A DNA stretch of 64,000 bases. Source: Vreelandella piezotolerans (GTDB lineage Bacteria > Pseudomonadota > Gammaproteobacteria > Pseudomonadales > Halomonadaceae). The notes under the pieces were generated by a model. It was not told the origin of the DNA and made no database searches. It worked only from the letters and a program-made list of their open reading frames with translations. Both the position numbers and the translations under genes were made by a program. The stretch spans positions 2,790,001-2,854,000 of the forward strand of contig NZ_CP048602.1 of the NCBI RefSeq assembly GCF_012427705.1, in the 5' to 3' direction. Every line of letters begins with the position of its first letter. Position 1 is the first letter of the stretch. Positions 42,925-52,265 of the stretch are shown piece by piece.

Positions 42925-45528
42925 TTAGCCCAGCGCCCCTTTTACCGCGACCGAACTGCCATGACGGCTAGCGCTCACCTCGATGCGCACTGGCATCTGC
43001 TCTTTGAGTTCGCTGACGTGGGAAATGATCCCTATCGTTCGCCCGCTCATTTGCAGTTCGCTCAACATGGCGATGGCTTGATCCAGCGCGTCTTGGTCCA
43101 GACTGCCAAATCCCTCGTCGATGAACAGCGTATCCAGTTGAATTCCCCCCGCGTAGGCCTGGACCACATCGGAAAGCCCTAGGGCCAACGATAGCGCGGC
43201 CATGAACGATTCCCCACCGGAGAGCGTGGCCACCGGACGGTTCTTGCCAGTGTAAGTATCGGCCACGTCGAGCTCGAGCCCTGAGGCTTTATTGCCTTTG
43301 GAAGGATCTTCCCGGCGCACGAGCTGATAGCGCCCGCGGCTCATTCGCACCAGACGTTCGGAGGCTTGGATCAGCACATCGTCCAGCAGCACGCCCAGCA
43401 CGAAGCGCTGCAGGCTAATGCGGTGACCGGTGCGGCCGTTGGCGACCTCGCTGAGCGTTCCCCAAAGCTGATACTGCGCCTCGAGCGCTGCCTCGGCGTG
43501 GCGTGCCTCCGCCAAGCGCTGCTGGGTACTCGTAAGCTGATCGACGCGTGCCGCCAAGCGCTGATACGTTTGGCGGCACGCCGCTTCGTGAGACTTGGCC
43601 GCTTCGGCGTGGGTCTCCAAGGCAGCAACGTCGGGGGGCGTTTTGCCTTCCAGCAGCGGTTCGCTGGCCTCGAGCTGGCCCTCCAATTTGGCGAGCTCCC
43701 GCTGAAAACGCGCGACGCTTTCACTCAGGCGCTGCTGTTCCGACGCCTCTAGGCGGGCAGCGGTAAACGCCGCTTCGTCTCTGAAGGGGCTGGCCTGCAG
43801 CGCTGCTTGCCACTCGGTTCGAGCGGTGCCTAACGTGTGCTGCGCCTCGGTTTGGCGCTGGGTGGCCTCGGTTAGCGTGGTTTGTGCTTGAGTGAGCGCC
43901 ATATGAGCCGTTTGGGCCTGGGCCTGGGCCGTTTTCCAGGTCCGTTCGCAGGTGTCGATCTCGCGGTTCACAGAGGCTAACGACGCGTTCACGCTCTCCA
44001 GCGACACGCTATCGCCCAACTGCTCGCGAAGCCGTTGGCAACGTTCGTCGAGGTGGTGAGACTGCTGCTCCAAGCCCTGGGCATGCTGCTGGGCACTCAC
44101 CCAGGCCTGGCGAGCGTGCTCGTAGGCACTTCGCGCCTGCTTCATCTCCGCTTGCGTCACCAGCGCTTGGGAGGGAGTGGCGGGAGCCGGATGCTCACGG
44201 CTACCGCACACCGGGCAAGGCTGGCCGCTGTCCAACCGCTGGGCCAGCAGCGCCGCCTGGCCCTGGTGCCAGCGCATCTCTTGCTCGATGGCGTGCTGCT
44301 CTTGGCGGGTGGCCTCTTGCTGCGTCTGCTCTAACGTCTCGAGCGCTTGGGCGACCTGTTGGGCAAGGGTGGCGCGCTGCCCTTCCAGCGTGGCCAGCTC
44401 CTGACACGTAGCGAGGGATTGCTCCCACTCATACGCTTGACGCTGCAGCGCGGGCACCCGCTCATGCTGGGCATTGGCCTCCGCCAGTGCCGCCTGGGCC
44501 TGCTGATGGGCGGCCTGTCGAGGGGCTATGGCCTGCTGGGCGGCCTGGCATTCGCTCTCGGCGGCAGCGGCGTTTTTCTCGGCGCTTTGCAGCGCGTAAA
44601 ACGGCGTAGCGAGCGCTTGGGTTTGTTCGTGCCGGTGCAGCTGCGCTTGGGCGTGCTGAATCGCGGGCTGCTGCTCCAATAGGGCCGCTTTTGCCTTGAC
44701 CAGCGTGGCGTGCTGCTCGAACTGGCGAGCCAGCGCCGTGCCCGCCTGGGCGGTCGCCACGGCCTGCTCGCGCTGCTCGGTGGCGGCCGCCAGCGCCTGT
44801 TTGGCGGCGTGATGATCCGGGTCGAGCGCGGCGAGCGCTTCCTGTAGCGCGGCCTCGCTCTCGACATCGCTGGCCGACAGGATGCCCTGCACCCGCTGGC
44901 GGTGGTCGTTCACCTCACGGACGATCTGCTTGGCCCGATCCAGCAGGCGCTGCTCGATACGCTGAAAAATTTCGGTTTGAAACAGCTGGGCAAAAATCTC
45001 TTCGCGCTCTTTCGAGCCCGCCAGCAGCAGCTCGCGAAATTTACCCTGGGGAAGCACCATGACTTGGCGAAACTGACGCGCATCCAAGCCCAGCAACTGC
45101 TGCAGCTGGACGTTGGCATCGGTGATCTTTCGTGCCACCAAGCATTCGTCCTCCTCGCCCTTGGGAGTAACTCGCCATAATTGAGCTTCCGCCGCTTGCG
45201 TGGTCGTGCCTTCGCCGCTGGCTTTGGGGCGCTCCTGCTGCGGCACTCGGCGCACTCGATAAATGGCATCTCGTAGACGGAACGTCAGCGTCACTTCGGT
45301 CAACAGGGTCGCGGGCGCTTGGTCGCAGCGCATTTGGCCAGCGTCGCGCTCGTTGCCGGTGGTTTGGCCGTACAAGGCAAAACACATCGCATCGAGGATC
45401 GAGCTTTTACCCGCCCCGGTGGGGCCGTTGATCAGAAACAGCGGGCTTCTACCCAGCGCGGTGAAGTCGATGGCCTCAGTACTCGCAAAGGGGCCAAAGG
45501 CCTGCATGGTGAGTGTCAACGGCGTCAT
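42925..45528 (-). CDS. sbcC: Exonuclease subunit SbcC
   Basis: The 867-residue SMC-like ATPase partners SbcD to cut DNA hairpins and palindromes and process ends. It has Walker A NGPTGAGKSSILDAMCFALYG at the N-terminus, long Gln/Ala-rich coiled-coil arms, a zinc hook CPVCGSREHP near residue 435, and C-terminal signature TLSGGESFMAALSLALGLSD with Walker B LDTLFIDEGFGSLD. It is shorter than the 1,048-residue E. coli protein because the arms are shorter. ATG overlaps the sbcD stop as ATGA. Confidence 0.95.
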   Translation of the reverse strand: MTPLTLTMQAFGPFASTEAIDFTALGRSPLFLINGPTGAGKSSILDAMCFALYGQTTGNERDAGQMRCDQAPATLLTEVTLTFRLRDAIYRVRRVPQQERPKASGEGTTTQAAEAQLWRVTPKGEEDECLVARKITDANVQLQQLLGLDARQFRQVMVLPQGKFRELLLAGSKEREEIFAQLFQTEIFQRIEQRLLDRAKQIVREVNDHRQRVQGILSASDVESEAALQEALAALDPDHHAAKQALAAATEQREQAVATAQAGTALARQFEQHATLVKAKAALLEQQPAIQHAQAQLHRHEQTQALATPFYALQSAEKNAAAAESECQAAQQAIAPRQAAHQQAQAALAEANAQHERVPALQRQAYEWEQSLATCQELATLEGQRATLAQQVAQALETLEQTQQEATRQEQHAIEQEMRWHQGQAALLAQRLDSGQPCPVCGSREHPAPATPSQALVTQAEMKQARSAYEHARQAWVSAQQHAQGLEQQSHHLDERCQRLREQLGDSVSLESVNASLASVNREIDTCERTWKTAQAQAQTAHMALTQAQTTLTEATQRQTEAQHTLGTARTEWQAALQASPFRDEAAFTAARLEASEQQRLSESVARFQRELAKLEGQLEASEPLLEGKTPPDVAALETHAEAAKSHEAACRQTYQRLAARVDQLTSTQQRLAEARHAEAALEAQYQLWGTLSEVANGRTGHRISLQRFVLGVLLDDVLIQASERLVRMSRGRYQLVRREDPSKGNKASGLELDVADTYTGKNRPVATLSGGESFMAALSLALGLSDVVQAYAGGIQLDTLFIDEGFGSLDQDALDQAIAMLSELQMSGRTIGIISHVSELKEQMPVRIEVSASRHGSSVAVKGALG

Positions 45529-46673
45529 GCTTGGCCCTCCTGCTCACGGCTGAGGGTGGTGATCAGCTCGCTCATGGCGCGGGCCTGCTCGTCGCTCATT
45601 GGCTCACCGCTGGCTTGGGTGAAAAAGTCGCTGAACATATCCAGCGCGCTGAACTGAAGCCGCTCGCGGTCTAGCTGCTGGCGCCCTTTTGCTTCCAGCA
45701 TGCCGGGCTTCTCCAGGTGCAGCACGTTGGGGTAGACCTCCCGCAGTTTGCCCATGGGGTCGAGAATGGCATGGCGGTCGGTGAGGCGCACCAGCAAGTA
45801 GTCATCGGCGTAGGGATCGCTGGCGCCTTGGGCCAGCAGCTGCGTCAGCTCGCCTTCCAGTACGCGTACGTCACGACGGGGTAGCAGCGGATGATGCTCG
45901 ATCTGGGTGACACCTTCGCTGCCCACCTCGACGAGGGTGACGCCTTTACGCTGAGTGGCTTCGGAAAAGCTGTACTTCAGCAGCGAGCCGCTGTAGCGAA
46001 TGTGCTCGCCACCGCGAGTTTGCGGGCCGTGAAGATGGCCAAGCGCCACGTAGTCGAAACGCTGCATGGGCTCCCAAGCCACGCTCTCCGCCCCGCCCAG
46101 GGTGAGCGGGCGCTCGGAGTCGCTGGCGGTGCCGCCATCGACAAAGCAGTGGCTCATGAGCATCGTCGGGCGGCCCGGCTGGCGCTGCGCCTCGATGCGC
46201 TCCAGCAGGTAGCGGTGGGCGCCGTCGAAGTCGCGCACGTCCACGCCAAACGCGCTGCGCACGTACTCCGGATCGGCGTAGGGGATGCCGAACACATCCA
46301 ACGTGTCACCGCCCATCGTTAGCGTGACCGGCTGATCGCAGGTGGCCAGGTCGGTGAGGATATGCAGCCCGGCCTGACGCAAATGGCGGGCGCCAAAACC
46401 CAAGCGCTCGGCACCGTCGTGGTTACCGGAAATCATGATGACCGGCAGGCTGCGCTTCTCGCACAGCTCGACCAATATCTCATCCAGCAGCGTGACCGCC
46501 GCAGCGGGTGGCACAGAGCGGTCGTAAATATCGCCTGCGACCAGCACGGCATCCACCTGCTCGCGGTCGATGATCGCCAGCAGCTGCTGCAACACATGGC
46601 GCTGGTCTTCCAGCAAGGAGAGGTTATGGAATAGCCGCCCCAAATGCCAATCGGCGGTGTGAAGTAATCGCAT
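45525..46673 (-). CDS. sbcD: Exonuclease subunit SbcD
   Basis: The 382-residue Mn-dependent nuclease has the metallophosphoesterase motifs LHTADWHLGR, VLVAGDIYDRSVPP, MISGNHDGAERL, SHCFVDGG and VALGHLHGPQ. It acts with SbcC in end resection and hairpin opening. It is first in the sbcDC operon, with weak GAGTG before the ATG. The 61 bases to the PncC-NadE gene hold no clear terminator. Confidence 0.94.
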   Translation of the reverse strand: MRLLHTADWHLGRLFHNLSLLEDQRHVLQQLLAIIDREQVDAVLVAGDIYDRSVPPAAAVTLLDEILVELCEKRSLPVIMISGNHDGAERLGFGARHLRQAGLHILTDLATCDQPVTLTMGGDTLDVFGIPYADPEYVRSAFGVDVRDFDGAHRYLLERIEAQRQPGRPTMLMSHCFVDGGTASDSERPLTLGGAESVAWEPMQRFDYVALGHLHGPQTRGGEHIRYSGSLLKYSFSEATQRKGVTLVEVGSEGVTQIEHHPLLPRRDVRVLEGELTQLLAQGASDPYADDYLLVRLTDRHAILDPMGKLREVYPNVLHLEKPGMLEAKGRQQLDRERLQFSALDMFSDFFTQASGEPMSDEQARAMSELITTLSREQEGQA

Positions 46674-46734
46674 GACGCACTCGATACAGAAACGTTAGCT
46701 GCATCATAACAACCTCACACCGCGACGCTAGCGC

Positions 46735-48057
46735 TCAGGGGGTGATGGGCAGGTGCCGTTTATGCGCTGAGCGCTGATACGTTTGTATCATCGTGGCACG
46801 CGCTTCCTCGCTTACCTGTTTACCCGTCAAGAAAGCATCGATATCTGCGTAGCTAACGCCAAGTGCCTCCTCATCGGCTAGCTGGGGTTTCAGAGTCTCT
46901 AGATCAGCCGTGGGCTGCTTCTCTACCAGCGCTTCGGGCGCGCCTAGCACCGCACCTAATTGGCGTACCTGGGCTTTAGTCAGACCGGTTAATGGAGCGA
47001 TATCGCAGGCCCCATCGCCATATTTGGTAAAAAAGCCCATGAGCGCCTCCGCCGCCTGATCGGTTCCCACGACCAGCCCCGCGTTAGCCCCTGCGACAGC
47101 ATATTGAGCCACCATACGTTGACGCGCTTTGATATTGCCCAGGACGAAATCGCGTTGCTGCGCATCGGTAAAGCCCAGCCCACCTGCTTCAAGCGAAGCC
47201 AACATTGCATCGCTCGCGGCCTGGATATTTACACTCAGCACGCTATCGGGTTTGATGAATGCCAACGCCTGCTGGGCGTCTGCTTCATCGTGCTGAGTAT
47301 CGTAGGGTAAACGCATCGCATAGAAGTGGGCTGACACACCCTCTTGGCGAGCTTTTTCTACCGCCAACTGCGCCAAGCGCCCTGCTACAGTGGAGTCGAC
47401 CCCGCCACTGATACCCAACACCAAGCTCTTTTGCCCAGAGTTTAGGAGTTGGCGATAGAGAAACATCACACGGCGCTCGACTTCTTGCTGCGGATCGATG
47501 GCGGGCACGACCCGCAACGCGGTTTGAATATGGGCTTGATGGGCTTGATGAGCGACGGCGCTGACCTCTCCCTCTACCACTGCAGCGTGGTGAGTCATTA
47601 AGCGCTTCAAAGCGTAGTGGGCCGCCGCTAAACGCACTTCGTTACGGTCACCTGAAAAATGCCGTGTCTCTGCGATGAGATAAATCTGCTGCTCGTACCG
47701 AAACGCCCAGGCAAAGCATACCGTTCCTACGGGAATGCCATCGTGGGGCTCTGGTCCAGCGATACCGGTATTGGCTATCGCAACGTTGGCATCATTGTTA
47801 GTGAGTGCCCCCACGGCCATTTCTTTGGATGTCGCCTCGCTGGTCAAACCACAACGCTCAAGGGTTTGAGCGCTTACCGAAAGATAACGCTGCTTAGCCT
47901 CTGGCGAGTACACGGCAAGGCCGCAATCCATCGATTGGCCACTGCCTGGCACCCGCGCCAGTTCCGACGCAATCAGTCCTGCCGTACAGGATTCGGCAGT
48001 AGCGAGCTTAAGTGAGTAGTCTTGTAAATAATCGCGAACTTGTCTCAGCAGTTCCAT
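46735..48057 (-). CDS. PncC-NadE fusion: NMN deamidase plus NAD synthetase
   Basis: One 440-residue frame joins two enzymes of NAD metabolism. Residues about 1-155 match PncC/CinA-C, which deamidates NMN to NaMN and NH3. They include [17 protein letters not shown] (Gly to Ala in the usual SCTGG), the block [20 protein letters not shown] and [10 protein letters not shown]. After a His/Ala-rich linker, residues about 175-440 match ammonia-dependent NadE, with [41 protein letters not shown] and [20 protein letters not shown]. The E. coli NadE tail VFDDFWKK is missing. No glutaminase domain is present. Start ATG 48057 follows AAGGAG. Confidence 0.9.
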   Translation of the reverse strand: MELLRQVRDYLQDYSLKLATAESCTAGLIASELARVPGSGQSMDCGLAVYSPEAKQRYLSVSAQTLERCGLTSEATSKEMAVGALTNNDANVAIANTGIAGPEPHDGIPVGTVCFAWAFRYEQQIYLIAETRHFSGDRNEVRLAAAHYALKRLMTHHAAVVEGEVSAVAHQAHQAHIQTALRVVPAIDPQQEVERRVMFLYRQLLNSGQKSLVLGISGGVDSTVAGRLAQLAVEKARQEGVSAHFYAMRLPYDTQHDEADAQQALAFIKPDSVLSVNIQAASDAMLASLEAGGLGFTDAQQRDFVLGNIKARQRMVAQYAVAGANAGLVVGTDQAAEALMGFFTKYGDGACDIAPLTGLTKAQVRQLGAVLGAPEALVEKQPTADLETLKPQLADEEALGVSYADIDAFLTGKQVSEEARATMIQTYQRSAHKRHLPITP

Positions 48058-48182
48058 TGCGGGTCTCCTTGAAGGATGCATCCGTGCAGGTGGGGTTACT
48101 AAAGCCACTATAGATAATCACTCTGGTTTGTCGAAAACCCTCCTCGTCGTCTTAAGGTCATCTTTCGCGCCGTAACCCGCAT

Positions 48183-48219
48183 ACACAAAGCCCCCATCGC
48201 AAGGATGAGGGCTTTGTGT
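48183..48219 (-). terminator. Intrinsic terminator of the DASS gene
   Basis: An 11-bp outer stem (ACACAAAGCCC / GGGCTTTGTGT) extends through a mismatch into a further CATC/GATG pairing. It lies 24 bases after the DASS stop on the minus strand. Confidence 0.75.
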
Positions 48220-48242
48220 TAGTGACATAAAATTAACCTAGA

Positions 48243-49904
48243 TTAATCTCTAAACGCATCCGGGTAGGTGGTGAGATCCACGCCCCACAGCATCGGCAGC
48301 AGGAAGTAGACCGCGGCCACGATCAACAGCATCGCAATGATGTTGAGCCAGAAACCGTTGCGCACCATCTCGATGATTTTGATTTTACCCGTGGCGAAGA
48401 TGATCGCATTGGGCGGGGTGCCTACCGGTAGCATGAAGGCGCAGTTGGCCGCCATGGCCGCTGGCACCATCAGCACGAACGGATGAATATCGAGCGCCAG
48501 CGCCAATGAGGCTAGCACCGGCAAAATCATCGTCGCTGTGGCCGTGTTGGAGGTGATCTCGGTCAAAAATAGCACCATGCCTGTCGCCAGCAAAATGACC
48601 AGCAGGAAGTTGACGCCTTCTAGCACGCTCATTTGGCCGCCAATCCATGAAGCCAGACCCGATGAGCCAAAACCTGCGGCAATCGCCAAGCCGCCGCCGA
48701 ACAGCAGCAAAATGCCCCACGGCACGTCTTTGGCTACGTCCCACCCCAACAGGCAGCCACCTTTATTGGGCGAAGGAATCAGAAACAGCGCCACGGCAGC
48801 AGTGATCGCAATCATGGTGTCGTTAATGCCTGGAATATTGAGGATCTGTCCCTGCCAAAGAAACGAGCGGGTAATCCAGAAGAACGCGGCAAACAGGAAC
48901 ACACCGAGCACCGCCTTCTCTTCGAAGGTGATCCTACCCAGCGCTTCTTTCTCTTTTCGAATCAGCGCCCGGCCGCCCGGCAATTTGGCGAGCTTGATCG
49001 GATAAATGAAGCGCGTCAGCATCACCCAGCCAATCACCAGCAGCGTCACTACCACCGGGAAGGCAAACATCAGCCAGCCCGCGAACGAAATCTCGACACC
49101 GAACAGCTCGTTCACGATCGCCGCCAGGATAATGTTCGGCGGCGTGCCGATCAGCGTGCCTAAACCACCAATGGTGCCACCATAGCCCACGCCGAAAATG
49201 AGCGCCTTGCTGAATTTATCGATTTCGTCGCTGTGGTCACCTTCGGTTTTATTCAGTTCCTGGGTGACTTGATAGACAATCGCAGTGCCAATAGGCAGCA
49301 TCATCATCACAGCGGCGGTATTGGACACCCACATGGACAAGAAGCCCGTCGCCGCCATGAAACCAAACACGATGCTGTTGATGCTAGTACCGAGCACGGA
49401 GATGATCGACAGCGCAATGCGTTTATGTAGATCCCACTTCTCCATCGCCAGGGCGATCATAAAGCCGCCCAGGAACAGGAAAATAATCGGGTTGCCGTAG
49501 GCCGCCGTAACGGCGTTGCTCTCCAACGCCCCGGTAATGGGTAGGAGAATAATCGGCAGCAGAGAAGTGACAGGAATCGGGATGGCTTCGGTAATCCACC
49601 ACACCGCTACCCACAAGGTAGTGGCCAGCACCATCCGGCCTTCGAAGCTAAGATCAGCCGGGTGGAAAAACATCACTACCATTGCAAACAGCAATGGCCC
49701 CAGCACCAAGCCGATTTTCTGCGCTCGGTTATACGCAGGAGGACGGGGTGAGTGGCCGCTGCTGCCTTGTGTACCATTAGCCTCGCTGCGGGATGAGGAG
49801 CCACCGGTACTTGAGGTAGGCAACGCACACATCAGAAGGTTTTTGACTTGATCGTGGGAGTGCCAAAGCTGATCCCACAGCGTCATCGTAGCAGTTCTGC
49901 GCAT
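48243..49904 (-). CDS. DASS/SLC13-family anion symporter
   Basis: The 553-residue carrier has about eleven membrane helices and the two SNT motifs of sodium-coupled dicarboxylate transporters (SMWVSNTAAVMMMLPIGTA and EITSNTATATMILPVLASL), plus GTLIGTPPNIILAAIVNE. A hydrophilic Ser/Gly-rich N-terminal tail of about 55 residues precedes the first helix. Substrate is likely succinate, malate or citrate. Neither in-frame ATG (49904, 49886) has a good ribosome site, so the start is uncertain. Confidence 0.9.
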   Translation of the reverse strand: MRRTATMTLWDQLWHSHDQVKNLLMCALPTSSTGGSSSRSEANGTQGSSGHSPRPPAYNRAQKIGLVLGPLLFAMVVMFFHPADLSFEGRMVLATTLWVAVWWITEAIPIPVTSLLPIILLPITGALESNAVTAAYGNPIIFLFLGGFMIALAMEKWDLHKRIALSIISVLGTSINSIVFGFMAATGFLSMWVSNTAAVMMMLPIGTAIVYQVTQELNKTEGDHSDEIDKFSKALIFGVGYGGTIGGLGTLIGTPPNIILAAIVNELFGVEISFAGWLMFAFPVVVTLLVIGWVMLTRFIYPIKLAKLPGGRALIRKEKEALGRITFEEKAVLGVFLFAAFFWITRSFLWQGQILNIPGINDTMIAITAAVALFLIPSPNKGGCLLGWDVAKDVPWGILLLFGGGLAIAAGFGSSGLASWIGGQMSVLEGVNFLLVILLATGMVLFLTEITSNTATATMILPVLASLALALDIHPFVLMVPAAMAANCAFMLPVGTPPNAIIFATGKIKIIEMVRNGFWLNIIAMLLIVAAVYFLLPMLWGVDLTTYPDAFRD

Positions 49905-50129
49905 TATTAACGTACCGCTCGCAGTCAGGGTGAACGAAAGGGCTCAACACGGGGCAGGCCCTACGGCATTTTTACCAGCGCCGCTGGCGTTTGTGGTGCC
50001 CTTTATTCACTGCAATAAGCCTTTAGTCCAGCGAATTGGCCGTTATTACAACCAAAGTCTAAACACTTTAGTCTTAATTATTAGCCGCTACTAACATTAA
50101 ACCCAGTCCCCTTTTACGGAGATATCATC

Positions 50130-50741
50130 GTGTTAGACCGCTTTACCATGCCGCTGACCCAGCGACCGCTTCTCGCGCTTGCTGACATCCTGCATCGTCA
50201 AAAAATTACCGCTGATCAAGTCACGCTAGCGGCCTTCATCGTGGGGCTCAGCGCCTTGCCGCTACTGGCATTCGAACAGTACGGGTGGGCGTTGGCTGCA
50301 ATCGTGCTCAATCGTGTGGGAGATGGGGTAGATGGTGCCTTGGCCCGGCTGAATAATCAGCAAAGCGACGCGGGCGGCTTTCTAGACATTGGGCTTGATT
50401 TTGTCTTTTATGCGTCGGTAGTGCTCGGCTTTGCGCTGGCCGACCCTGCGCAGAATGCGCTGCCCGCTGCGCTGCTGCTCTTTGCGTTCATTGGCACCGG
50501 CACATCGTTTTTGGCCTTCGCCATCGTCGCCAAGGCCCGGCAGATAGAACGGCCCAGCTTTCCTAAAAAAGCCTTTTACTATTTAGAAGGCTTGACTGAG
50601 GGCACCGAAACGGTCGCGGCGTTCGTGTTGTTCTGTTTGTTCCCCACGGCGTTTCCCTTGTTGGCTTGCCTGTTCGCTGCTGCGTGCTTGATCACCACCA
50701 TCACGCGGCTCTGGGGTGGCTACTGGACACTGCGTTCATGA
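50130..50741 (+). CDS. CDP-alcohol phosphatidyltransferase family protein
   Basis: The 203-residue integral membrane enzyme has the family signature DGALARLNNQQSDAGGFLD followed by IGLD, i.e. DGxxAR-x8-Gx3Dx3D with all catalytic acidic residues. It transfers a phosphoalcohol from a CDP-alcohol. The acceptor and donor are unknown; the family includes PgsA and PssA, but this protein is not clearly either. GTG start at 50130 follows CGGAGA. Confidence 0.88.
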   Translation: MLDRFTMPLTQRPLLALADILHRQKITADQVTLAAFIVGLSALPLLAFEQYGWALAAIVLNRVGDGVDGALARLNNQQSDAGGFLDIGLDFVFYASVVLGFALADPAQNALPAALLLFAFIGTGTSFLAFAIVAKARQIERPSFPKKAFYYLEGLTEGTETVAAFVLFCLFPTAFPLLACLFAAACLITTITRLWGGYWTLRS

Positions 50742-50913
50742 CCCGATCATGTCATCATCGTTAACATTTTGTATAGCTTTTATGAACTCCTTTTCGGTGC
50801 CGCTGGTCTATGCTGTGGGTATGAGTTTATCGCGCTCGTCAGGGCATGAAACTTGGCGCAGCTGTACTCTCTGAGGGGGGATCGACCACATTACCGACCG
50901 TTTGGGAGGTTGC

Positions 50914-51093
50914 ATGATCCGTCAACACATCTACCAGGGCACCCAGCCTGGCAGCCGAGAGCATCTTGAGAAATTTCTTACGGAACAAAAGCATAGTCGT
51001 GCAAAAGCAAAACAACCTGACGTAGTGACCGTTGCCACCGTGTCATTCTTCACAGGTTGTTTAGTCACTTTGCTAGCCACTATGACGCTCTAA
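50914..51093 (+). CDS. Small single-span membrane protein
   Basis: The 59-residue protein has a charged N-terminal half (REHLEKFLTEQKHSRAKAKQ) and one C-terminal membrane helix (VTVATVSFFTGCLVTLLATM). I recognise no family. GGGAGG precedes the ATG and a strong terminator follows, both of which support a real gene. Confidence 0.7.
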   Translation: MIRQHIYQGTQPGSREHLEKFLTEQKHSRAKAKQPDVVTVATVSFFTGCLVTLLATMTL

Positions 51094-51122
51094 TGATAGA
51101 CACTGAGCGCTCCATCACAGCG

Positions 51123-51153
51123 AAAATCCCCACACGAAATGTGGGGATTTTTT
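51123..51153 (+). terminator. Intrinsic terminator
   Basis: A perfect 12-bp stem (AAAATCCCCACA / TGTGGGGATTTT) with a 5-base loop and T run follows the small membrane-protein gene by about 30 bases. Confidence 0.88.
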
Positions 51154-51315
51154 ATGGCTTTTGATCCATGTGAATTTTTGCAGACAGTCGAAAACGGTGA
51201 TTGATTCTCACCAATCTCTGTATTACTCTCGAAGAGTACAAGACGCGTACAAATAGCGTTTCGACACTTACGCTGCTATTTCGAGCAGCCAATGGCATTC
51301 ACAAGGAGTCGTGGC

Positions 51316-51627
51316 ATGCATACCCATTCTCTGGTCGATATCTCGCAGGCGGGCCTTGAACTGGCCATTCAAGAAATCAAGGAAGAGATGTTCGATACAC
51401 CGCAGTGTGACTACACCATTGCCAAACTGCTGAGCCATTGTGGCCAGTTTGAGGCGGCTGAGCGCCATATTGATGACATGTTGTTGAAATGGGGCGCTTC
51501 TCCCGATGTGCTCGCCCTTACCGAACAGGCTTATGCCGACATGGCACGTTTCAGCGTCGATCAAACGGCTAACGCCTTGTCAGCGGCCAACCGCGCTTCC
51601 GTGGCACAAGCCAGCGCCGCAGCTTGA
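51316..51627 (+). CDS. Small helical protein, unknown function
   Basis: The 103-residue protein is mostly helical with two Cys (TPQCDYTIAKLLSHCGQFEAAE) and a helical-repeat-like segment, possibly a single TPR-like pair. The C-terminal part is Ala-rich. AAGGAG before the ATG supports the start. A convergent terminator follows. No recognised family. Confidence 0.7.
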   Translation: MHTHSLVDISQAGLELAIQEIKEEMFDTPQCDYTIAKLLSHCGQFEAAERHIDDMLLKWGASPDVLALTEQAYADMARFSVDQTANALSAANRASVAQASAAA

Positions 51628-51660
51628 AGTTTTGAGCGCTCGTCCCTAACGAGCGATGCG

Positions 51661-51693
51661 AACGGCCTGCCGCTCTTCGAGTGGCAGGCCGTT
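51661..51693. terminator. Bidirectional intrinsic terminator
   Basis: An 11-bp perfect stem (AACGGCCTGCC / GGCAGGCCGTT) with an 11-base loop and T run separates two convergent genes. Confidence 0.88.
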
Positions 51694-51700
51694 TTTATGA

Positions 51701-52030
51701 TTAGTCTAAATGCTCTAGCGTCACCACGATATCTTGGGTAGAAACATCGACGTTCCAGAAGGTATAGCTGTCATCGTCCTCGTCGACCAAGCGAATATCG
51801 AATAAGGGACTGTTATACCCCGTTAGCGTCACGCGCTGGGTATCCCCATTCATCAACACGTCGCTGCCCAGCACGTCCTCCTCCCAACTTTTCGAATCCG
51901 CCGGGCTCACGTACATATAGTAAATGGTGTAGCCAGTACGGTTGGTGATATCGACGTAGTAGTCGGCCGCCATGACGAGCGACGAGCTGCACATCATCAG
52001 CAGTGCAGCAAACAACACTTTCATACGCAT
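51701..52030 (-). CDS. Small secreted beta-rich protein
   Basis: The 109-residue protein has a signal peptide ending MCSSSLVMAADYYV, so it is exported. The mature part (NRTGYTIYYMYVSPADSKSW, then DVLGSDVLMNGDTQRVTL and FDIRLVDEDDDSYTFWNVDV) resembles a widespread family of small beta-sandwich proteins of unknown function. AAGGAAC before ATG 52030 fixes the start; the ATG at 52183 would add a region that is not a signal peptide. Confidence 0.75.
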   Translation of the reverse strand: MRMKVLFAALLMMCSSSLVMAADYYVDITNRTGYTIYYMYVSPADSKSWEEDVLGSDVLMNGDTQRVTLTGYNSPLFDIRLVDEDDDSYTFWNVDVSTQDIVVTLEHLD

Positions 52031-52265
52031 GAAACGTTCCTTCTTCTTCTTTTGGGATAGGCGGGAAGTAGCACTAAAGCCACGCTGCGATGATGCCCCG
52101 CAGCAAGCGAAGTATAGTCTGGCGCTCATCTCTGTGACAGCGAGTGCCGATTTTTGGCACACCCACCCCAGAGAAGCCCTCAACTGATAGAATGCTGCCC
52201 CTTTCAGGCGCGGTGGCGCTTACCGCCGCATCGCTTCCCCCCTTTTACTACCTGAGAGTCACGCA

